DNA from: Solwaraspora sp. WMMD792
GTDB taxonomy: Bacteria > Actinomycetota > Actinomycetes > Mycobacteriales > Micromonosporaceae
Reading direction: 5' to 3'
DNA length: 64,000 nucleotides
NCBI RefSeq assembly: GCF_029626105.1
Contig: NZ_JARUBH010000009.1
Location: 3,534,001-3,598,000 of the forward strand
The notes beneath the pieces are model-generated. The model was not told where the DNA came from. It saw only the letters and a program-made list of their open reading frames with translations, and did not search any database. Below are positions 58,058 through 64,000 of this stretch, in pieces. Both the position numbers and the translations under genes were made by a program. Each line of letters begins with the position of its first letter. Within the stretch, counting starts at the first letter, position 1.

Positions 58058-58750
58058 GTGGAGATGCGCCTGCCGGAGCCGGGTGACGCGCTCACCGGCG
58101 TGGACATGTTCGCCGGGCTCGAACCCGAGGTCCGGCAACGGGTCATCGCTGCCGCCGTGCCCCGCACCTACCGCAGGGGTCAGTTGCTCTTCGTCGAGAA
58201 CGACCCGGGCGAGTCGCTCATCGTGCTCAAAAGGGGCGCCGTCGCGGTCTTCCGCACCGCGCCGACCGGCGAACGGGCGGTGTTGTCCGTCGTCCGCCCG
58301 CCCGACGTGCTGGGCGAGGTGTCGCTGCTGGACGCGTCGACCCGGTCGGCGTCCGCCGAGGCCATCGAGGACTGCACCGCGCTGGCGTTGTCCCGGGGCG
58401 CGTTCATGGATCTGGTGCACTCCAACCCGCGCATTCTCGACGCGGTGATGCGCTCACTCGGTGCGCTGATCCGCCGGCTCACCGAGCAGAACGCCGATCA
58501 CGTCTTCCTCGATCTGCCCGGTCGGGTGGCCAAGACGCTGGTCCGGCTGGCCGGGGAGAGCCAGGCCCCGATGATCACCATCGAGCTGAACCAGAGCCAG
58601 CTGGCGGAGATGGCCGGTGGCTCCCGGCAGAGCGTCAACCAGGCGATCGGATCGTTCAGCAACCGGGGTTGGCTGCGTACCGAAGGTCGGCGGATCGTGG
58701 TGACCGACGTGGCCGCGCTGCGCCGCCGGGCCGGAATGGCCGACCGATGA
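58058..58750 (+). CDS. Crp/Fnr-family transcriptional regulator
   Basis: This 230-residue protein starts at GTG 58058, seven bases after GGGGAGGGG; ATG 58064 is an alternative. A cyclic-nucleotide-binding beta-barrel (GQLLFVENDPGESLIVLKRGAVAVFRTAPTGERAVLSVVRPPDVLGEVSLLD) leads to a helix and a winged HTH (ITIELNQSQLAEMAGGSRQSVNQAIGSFSNRGWLRTEGRRIVV). The phosphate-binding arginine of true cAMP sites (GExxLLxxxxRSAS) is matched by EVSLLDASTRSAS. A class III cyclase lies 0.5 kb downstream, so a cAMP circuit is plausible. Confidence 0.9.
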   Translation: MEMRLPEPGDALTGVDMFAGLEPEVRQRVIAAAVPRTYRRGQLLFVENDPGESLIVLKRGAVAVFRTAPTGERAVLSVVRPPDVLGEVSLLDASTRSASAEAIEDCTALALSRGAFMDLVHSNPRILDAVMRSLGALIRRLTEQNADHVFLDLPGRVAKTLVRLAGESQAPMITIELNQSQLAEMAGGSRQSVNQAIGSFSNRGWLRTEGRRIVVTDVAALRRRAGMADR

Positions 58751-58758
58751 GGACGATA

Positions 58759-58791
58759 CCGGCGGTACGCGCGTGGCGCGCGTACCGCCGG
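58759..58791. terminator. Bidirectional hairpin terminator
   Basis: Perfect 15-bp arms (CCGGCGGTACGCGCG and its complement) with a three-base loop lie between the convergent Crp-type regulator and the 64-residue protein gene. Confidence 0.75.
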
Positions 58792-58809
58792 GCCTGACGT
58801 CTGCCGCTG

Positions 58810-59004
58810 TCAGGGCTGGGTGCTGGTCGGGCCGATCCAGTTGGTGCCGACCTTCTCCCCGGTCGGGCCGATCCACTCCTCGGCCACGACCCCCTCCTCC
58901 TGCAACTTCGCCAGCGTGCCGGCGTCGAGATCGATCATCTCCCCCGCGCCGTGGCTGGCCCCGGACGGGTCCGTCCAGTCCTTCTCCAACTTGACGTACA
59001 CCAT
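58810..59004 (-). CDS. Small acidic protein with WIGPT repeats
   Basis: This 64-residue protein starts at ATG 59004 behind GGGGAGTCC; the longer open frame lacks a ribosome site. It is acidic, with an N-terminal VYVKLEKDWTDPSG, a helix GEMIDLDAGTLAKLQEEGVV and a C-terminal pair of WIGPT motifs spaced 12 residues apart. No family is recognised. It has its own promoter region with an inverted repeat. Confidence 0.6.
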   Translation of the reverse strand: MVYVKLEKDWTDPSGASHGAGEMIDLDAGTLAKLQEEGVVAEEWIGPTGEKVGTNWIGPTSTQP

Positions 59005-59066
59005 GTCAGGACTCCCCTGCTCGGTCTGATCTGGCCAGATGAATGTATCCCGGTACCACCGGTAGA

Positions 59067-59104
59067 TGGACTGTCCATTAGCCAACAGCCCGGTTATGGA
59101 CAGT
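59067..59104. promoter_or_regulatory. Inverted-repeat operator upstream of the small acidic protein
   Basis: ACTGTCCAT (59070-59078) and ATGGACAGT (59096-59104) form 9-bp perfect arms over a 17-base spacer. The left arm lies within TGGACTGTCCA, itself palindromic. The arrangement suggests two half-sites of a regulator bound between divergent genes. Confidence 0.45.
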
Positions 59105-59276
59105 TGACCGCACCGGCGATACTCGGGCTGACGCACCCGCCGTGACCTGCGAGTCCGGCCACCCCGGCAGGTCGGGTCCGGCACCGCCACGCCCGGCCGG
59201 GCATAGCCGCTGGCCAGGGCAGGTGGCCAGATGCGACAGTAGGCTCCCGACTCGACGTTCCCGCGAGGAGGCTGGC

Positions 59277-62200
59277 ATCGCTGCCCCGTGCGAAAAGTGT
59301 GGCCGGACCGCGGCCGACGACGACCGCTACTGCGGCGGCTGCGGTACGGCGCTCATCCCTGTCTGCGCGCACTGCGACCGCCCGCTGGCGGCCGACGCGA
59401 GCTTCTGCACCTCCTGCGGCCAGCCGCAGGGTGGCCGACGGCCGACCGAGCCGAGTCAGGAGGACCGACGTCGGGTCAGCGTCCTGTTCATCGACCTGAT
59501 CAACTTCACGCCGTACGTGGAACGGGTCGACCCCGAGCAGGTCCGGCGGATGCAGACGAACTTCTTCTCCATCGCGCGCCGGGTCGTCGGCCAGTACGGC
59601 GGGGTGGTGGAGAAGTACATCGGCGACGCGGTGATGGCGCTGTTCGGTGCACCGGTGGCCACCGAGAACGACGCCCTGCGCTGCGTCCGGGCCGGGCTCG
59701 ACCTGCGCCGCGCCCTGACCGAGTTCACCGCGACGGCCGGCGAGGGACTCCGGTTCCGCATCGGCGTGGCCACCGGCGAGGCACTGGTCGACACCGGCGC
59801 GGCCCGCGACGGCGGCCAGGCGTTCCTGGCCGGCGACGTGGTCAACACCGCGTCCCGGATGCAGGCGGTGGCACCGGCCGACGGGTTGCTGGTGTGCGGC
59901 GTCACGCACGGGCTGACCAAGGAGGCGATCCGCTACGACCCGCAGCCGGCGGTGACGCTGCGCGGCCGGTCGTCGCCGACCGAGGTGTGGCTGGCACTGG
60001 CCCCGCTGCGTCCGGTGCCGGCCGACCGGCAGACCGACGCGACCCCGCTGATCGACCGCGAACACGAGCTGGGGTTGCTGGTCAACGCGCTGTACCGGTC
60101 GATCCGCGACCAGCGCCCCCAGGTGCTCACCGTGCTCGGCCAGGCCGGCATCGGCAAGAGCCGACTGGTCCGGGAGCTGCTGCGGCACACCGAACGGCTG
60201 GTCGACCAGCCGGTCACCTGGCGGATCGGACGGTGCCCGCCGTTCGGGGAGAACGTCACGTTCGCCGCGCTCGCCGACATCGTCAAGGCCGAGGCCGGCA
60301 TCCTCGACACCGACCTGGCCACCGTCGCCGAGCAGAAGTTGGCCGCCGGGGTCCAGGCCCTGGTGGGGCCGGAGGCGGACCGGCTGGTCGACGCGTTGCG
60401 CCCACTGGTCGGGCTGCCGCACCGCAACCTGCCGGCCGAGGAGACCGAGTCGGCGTGGCGGCGGTTCCTGCTCGCCCTGGCCGCCCGGCAGCCGACCGTG
60501 CTGGTCTTCGAGGACCTGCACTGGGCCGACGAGGCGATGCTGCGCTTCGTCGAGCTGCTCGGCGCCTCCGCCCGCCAGGTGCCGCTGCTGCTGCTGTGCA
60601 CCGCCCGACCCGAGCTGATCAGCCGTGAGCCGGCCTGGGCGGGCACCACTCCGGGCGCGCTGACCGTCACCCTGCCGCCGCTGCGCGACACCGGGGTGGC
60701 CGCGCTGTACGCGCACATGTTCGGCGCGGCGCCGTTCTCGGCCGACCTGCTCGGCCCGTTGATCGAGGTGGCCGACGGCAACCCGCTCTATGCCCATGAG
60801 TACGTGCGGATGCTGATGGAGCAGGGGGCGTTGCGGCGCAGCGGCCGTGGTTGGGCGTTGACCCGCAGCGGCCAGCTGCCGATCCCGGACAGTGTGCACG
60901 GGGTGATCGCCAACCGGATGGATCTGCTGGACGTCACCGACCGGGCGGTGCTGCTCGCCGCAGCCGTGGTCGGCGTGCAGTTCTGGCCCGGCGCGGTCGC
61001 CGCCGCCCTCGGCCAGCCGGTGGAGCTGGTCGACCGGGCGCTGCGCCGGTTGGAGCAGCGCGACTTCGTCCACGAACAGCCGGATTCGGCGATGGCGCAG
61101 CAACCCGAGTTCCGGTTCCGCCACGTGCTGGTCCGCGACGTCTGCTACCAGCGGCTGCCCCGCAACGAACGGGTCGCCCGGCACGCCCGGACCGCCGACT
61201 GGCTGGACACCCTCGCCGGCGACCGGGACACCGACCTGGCCGAGGTGCTGGCCCACCACCGGTGGGCAGCGCACGAGATCGCGCACACGCTGGGTCTGGA
61301 GACCCACGGGTACGCCGATGCTGCCCGGGACGCCCTGCACCGTGCGGCCCGCCGGGCGTACGCCCTGCACGCGCTGGACGTGGCGAGCGGGCACGTGGAA
61401 CGCGCGCTGCGCCTGGTGACCGTCGCCGGCACCGACGGACTGGGTGAGCGGTTGCAGCTCGAACTGCTCGGCGCCGAGCTCGCGTTTCTGCGCGACGGCC
61501 CGGGCTTCCTCGCCGAGGGTGGCACCGACCGGCTGGGTGCGCTCGCCGACCAGCTGGCCGAGGTCAACGACCAGGGGTGCGCGGCCCGGGCCTGGACCCT
61601 GCTCGGGCGGGCCGCCTGGCTGCGGACCGACCGGGACGAGGCGCTGCGCTGCCTCGACCGGGCGGTGGAACTGTTCGACGCGCTGCCGGACACCGACCAG
61701 AAGGCCGACGCGTACGCCGAACTGGGGCGGCTGCACATGCTCAACCTGGAACGGGACCCGGCGGTCGCGGCGGCCGGGGCGGCGGCCGAGATCGCCGACC
61801 GGCTGGGGCTGACCGAGGCGCTGGCCAACGCCCGGATCACCGTCGCCATGGCCCGGTACCAGGCCGGTGACCGATCCGGGCTGGACGAGCTGCGGGCGGC
61901 CACCGCGATGTGTCGCGAGCACCAGTTGCTCGCGCTGCCCCGGGCGCTGCAGAACCTGTCGTACGCGTTGTGCGAGGAGGGCGACTGGTCCGGTGCCCAG
62001 GAGCTGATGTCCGGTGCCGCGTCCGGCTCCGGGCTGAGCACCGGATACTCCGGCGAAGCCATGCGTGCCTACTTCGCCGGGGACTTCGCCGCTTTCCTCG
62101 CCGCGGCCGACGCGTTCGTCGCGACGCCCAGCGGCCGGTGGGACATCCAGGTACGGGGCCTACGGGCGTGTCTGCGGGTGCTGCGCGGCGATCCGGTGCC

Positions 62201-62804
62201 CATGGCCGACCAGAGCGGGGTCGACGACGTCGCCGACGCGGTCCGCGCGGCCCGGGACAGCGGCTTCCGCCGGCCGTACTGGAACAGCCTCGGGTTGGGC
62301 GCGTTGTGCCGCGCGCTGCAGGGGCGGGGTGCGGAGGCCGCGGCGCTGCTCGACGAGCTGGACCGGTCCTGGTCGAAGGTGCCCGCGCTGGCCAGCGGCG
62401 AGTGGATCGCGGCTGCCGCGTTCGCCGCCGCGATCGCCGGCCGTGGCCCGGCGGTGCAGGTACGGGCGATGCTCGACCGGGTGCAGCATCGGACCCCGTG
62501 GGCCGAGGCCGCGCTGCGGACGGTGACCGGGGCGGTGGCGGCGGCCGACGGCGAAGACCGCCGGGCAGGCGAGCTGTACGCCGCCGCGGCGGCCGGGTTC
62601 GCCGACATCGACGCGACCACCGACCGGATGATCGCGTTGGCGCTGGCCGTCGCGGCGTGGCGGCGTGGCGGCGACCGCGACGCCGACGCGGCGGCGCTGG
62701 CCGAGGTGCGAAGCTTCGCGCTGCGTAACAAGGCACCCGGGTTGCTGCACCTCGGCGACCAGGGCACGGGCGGCTACCGCTGGTCTCCGACGCTGGCGTC
62801 GTGA
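59277..62804 (+). CDS. Class III adenylate cyclase with zinc ribbons, fused to AAA ATPase and TPR region
   Basis: About 1175 residues from a candidate ATC start at 59277, which sits five bases after a perfect GAGGAGG; in-frame GTGs at 59223 and 59142 lack ribosome sites. Numbering from the ATC, two zinc ribbons (C5, C8, C19, C22 and C30, C33, C44, C47) precede a cyclase domain with metal Asp73 and Asp117, adenine-type K113 and D187, and transition-state N190 and R194. This full set predicts ATP cyclase activity. A P-loop NTPase (GQAGIGKS at 288-295, Walker B VFEDLHWADEA) and a long helical TPR-like region follow, an AfsR/LuxR-like signalling layout without a DNA-binding domain. Confidence 0.85.
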   Translation: MAAPCEKCGRTAADDDRYCGGCGTALIPVCAHCDRPLAADASFCTSCGQPQGGRRPTEPSQEDRRRVSVLFIDLINFTPYVERVDPEQVRRMQTNFFSIARRVVGQYGGVVEKYIGDAVMALFGAPVATENDALRCVRAGLDLRRALTEFTATAGEGLRFRIGVATGEALVDTGAARDGGQAFLAGDVVNTASRMQAVAPADGLLVCGVTHGLTKEAIRYDPQPAVTLRGRSSPTEVWLALAPLRPVPADRQTDATPLIDREHELGLLVNALYRSIRDQRPQVLTVLGQAGIGKSRLVRELLRHTERLVDQPVTWRIGRCPPFGENVTFAALADIVKAEAGILDTDLATVAEQKLAAGVQALVGPEADRLVDALRPLVGLPHRNLPAEETESAWRRFLLALAARQPTVLVFEDLHWADEAMLRFVELLGASARQVPLLLLCTARPELISREPAWAGTTPGALTVTLPPLRDTGVAALYAHMFGAAPFSADLLGPLIEVADGNPLYAHEYVRMLMEQGALRRSGRGWALTRSGQLPIPDSVHGVIANRMDLLDVTDRAVLLAAAVVGVQFWPGAVAAALGQPVELVDRALRRLEQRDFVHEQPDSAMAQQPEFRFRHVLVRDVCYQRLPRNERVARHARTADWLDTLAGDRDTDLAEVLAHHRWAAHEIAHTLGLETHGYADAARDALHRAARRAYALHALDVASGHVERALRLVTVAGTDGLGERLQLELLGAELAFLRDGPGFLAEGGTDRLGALADQLAEVNDQGCAARAWTLLGRAAWLRTDRDEALRCLDRAVELFDALPDTDQKADAYAELGRLHMLNLERDPAVAAAGAAAEIADRLGLTEALANARITVAMARYQAGDRSGLDELRAATAMCREHQLLALPRALQNLSYALCEEGDWSGAQELMSGAASGSGLSTGYSGEAMRAYFAGDFAAFLAAADAFVATPSGRWDIQVRGLRACLRVLRGDPVPMADQSGVDDVADAVRAARDSGFRRPYWNSLGLGALCRALQGRGAEAAALLDELDRSWSKVPALASGEWIAAAAFAAAIAGRGPAVQVRAMLDRVQHRTPWAEAALRTVTGAVAAADGEDRRAGELYAAAAAGFADIDATTDRMIALALAVAAWRRGGDRDADAAALAEVRSFALRNKAPGLLHLGDQGTGGYRWSPTLAS

Positions 62805-62954
62805 CCACCGGCGGCGGGATCGACGGGCACGGCACCGCACAACGCACTCCCACAACCACCTACCGGCGTGTCACGATTCAAGGGCACGGCACGCCCCCGG
62901 CCGGGGGCCCGCCGGCGGACAGGGCGCGACGGCGGCCGGTGAGGAGTTGATTCG

Positions 62955-64000
62955 GTGTCTGCGGGTGGCGCGCGTCGGGGGCGGCGGGACAACGGCCTCG
63001 ACGCATCCGAGTACGCCGTGGCCGGCGACGTCGACCCGCGGGTCGGCGAACACCTGCTCGACGTACTCGCCGCCGGTGGGATCGCGGCCTACCTGCAGCC
63101 GTCGTCGGACGTCAATCCGGTCACCCGCACGACAACCGTGCCGGCCCGACCGGTGGACCGGCTCTTCGTCGACCGGGCGCACCTGGACACCGCCCGGGGC
63201 TACCTGGTGCAGTTGGCCGAGGACGGTCCGGTCGCACCGGGCAGCCGCCCCGGTACGCCGGCCACCGGGTCCGGGCAGATCACGTCGCCGGCGACGGACC
63301 CGACCGTTCCGGCCGGCGCGGGGCAGCCGGCCGGTCGGGACGCAGATGTCGACGCCGTCTGGGCCGGCATCATCGCCAACTATCACGCTCCGGCTCCGGC
63401 GGACCCCACCGCCGCCCCCTGGCCGGCCGCCGAGAACCTGCCGCCGGTCGAGAACCTGCCGGTCGAGGGCCGGTCGACCAGGCGGGATCCGCTCGCCGGC
63501 GGTCCGCGCCGGGACGGGACCGGAGGCGAGGGCGACGGCCGTGAGCCGGCCAGCCGGGACGCCACCGGCCGGGACGCCACCGAGCGAGGCCCGGCCGATC
63601 GGGACAGCGACAGCCGGGACAGCGACAGCCGGGCCGGCGACGACGCTCACGGCCGCGCCGAGCCGGAGTCCACGGCCACCGCCTCGCCGGACCCGTTGCC
63701 GTGGGCGGTCGGCTACACCAACATCTCCGTCGGACGGCGGGACGACGAACCGTCCCTGCTGGACGGACTGGACACCTTCGGTGCCCGGCTGCCGGACGAG
63801 CCGGAGGAGGGTTACACGCCTCCCCTGCCGCCCCCGTTGCCCCGGTTGTCGTCGGCTGCGGTCCTCGGAGTACTGGCGATCATCGCCGGCTTCATCCTCT
63901 TCGTCTTCCCGACGGTGCTTCCGGTGGATCGTGGACTGGCCATCCTGCTCGGTTTCGCTGGCGTGGTCGGTGGGTTTGTCACGCTGATCTGGCGGCTGCG
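62955..64000 (+). CDS. Membrane protein with disordered N-terminal region, cut by window edge
   Basis: The frame is open from GTG 62955 (GAGGAG eight bases upstream) to the window end, 348 codons so far. The first 90 residues look folded (DVDPRVGEHLLDVLAAGGIAAYLQPSSDVN...DRLFVDRAHLDTARGYLVQL). Residues 95-250 are disordered, Pro/Asp/Arg-rich with DSDSR repeats. EEGYTPPLPPPLPRL then leads into two transmembrane helices. This is the layout of a conserved actinobacterial membrane protein of unknown function. Confidence 0.7.
   Translation, partial: MSAGGARRGRRDNGLDASEYAVAGDVDPRVGEHLLDVLAAGGIAAYLQPSSDVNPVTRTTTVPARPVDRLFVDRAHLDTARGYLVQLAEDGPVAPGSRPGTPATGSGQITSPATDPTVPAGAGQPAGRDADVDAVWAGIIANYHAPAPADPTAAPWPAAENLPPVENLPVEGRSTRRDPLAGGPRRDGTGGEGDGREPASRDATGRDATERGPADRDSDSRDSDSRAGDDAHGRAEPESTATASPDPLPWAVGYTNISVGRRDDEPSLLDGLDTFGARLPDEPEEGYTPPLPPPLPRLSSAAVLGVLAIIAGFILFVFPTVLPVDRGLAILLGFAGVVGGFVTLIWRL

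Overview
The window is about 72% GC by eye, gene-dense and rich in GTG starts and ATGA/GTGA stop-start overlaps. It carries an actinobacterial gene set: class II DAHP synthase, PASTA-domain kinase PknL with an Rv2175c-type regulator, split CrtYc/CrtYd lycopene cyclase, a CruF-type glycosylated-carotenoid locus and many secreted hydrolases. This best fits a filamentous actinomycete of the Micromonosporaceae (Micromonospora/Salinispora-like); that is an inference from gene content, not from a marker gene. No rRNA, tRNA or CRISPR array was seen.

Layout. 1-5.7 kb: M48 membrane peptidase (cut by the left edge) with a coupled small gene, a protein with an unusual HEVLGH zinc motif, a Tat-exported intradiol dioxygenase lipoprotein and a DUF2207-like membrane protein. 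5.8-17.8 kb: a carbohydrate-uptake and oxidative-catabolism island. It holds a secreted beta-helix/ricin-lectin protein, an aldo/keto reductase, a KduD-like SDR, a zinc MDR dehydrogenase, an enolase-superfamily dehydratase, an ABC importer (two permeases and a binding lipoprotein) and a divergent FadR-type regulator. A solo tnpB element (IS1341 type) sits inside this operon. A 10-bp site shared by the importer promoter and the beta-helix gene promoter suggests a single regulon. 17.8-26.5 kb: C39-like secreted peptidase, DUF2087 protein, three-gene ABC-2 exporter, EamA exporter, lipid kinase, GNAT, NUDIX and YbaK genes, plus two large palindromes in one intergenic region.

26.5-43.4 kb: carotenoid genes (CrtA-like monooxygenase, CruF hydratase, glycosyltransferase, CrtI/CrtD desaturase, geranylgeranyl-type prenyl synthase, CrtYc/CrtYd) interleaved with a block that matches the order of the mycobacterial pknL neighbourhood (metF, idsA2, Rv2175c, pknL, aroG). 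The cruF-glycosyltransferase junction carries a 17-bp tandem repeat in which every copy is a tiny ORF whose stop overlaps the next start. No phytoene synthase is present here.

43.4-64 kb: a lipoprotein; an alpha-glucoside/xyloside ABC importer with a GH31 alpha-xylosidase behind a strong promoter and a LacI-like palindrome; a TetR regulator with its own operator, divergent from a polysaccharide-type ABC exporter; a CBM2-GH18 chitinase; DUF2203, ProC, a phosphofructokinase with PPi-type active-site residues and an Rv2179c-like exoribonuclease; a Crp/Fnr regulator; a 64-residue protein; a zinc-ribbon class III adenylate cyclase fused to an AAA/TPR module; and a membrane protein cut by the right edge.

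Taken together, the window is a normal chromosomal segment that mixes conserved core blocks with two secreted-polysaccharide-to-sugar uptake systems. The observations that most deserve a second look are the mini-ORF array, the candidate FadR regulon, the tnpB insertion, the nested palindromes and the possible ATC start codon of the cyclase.
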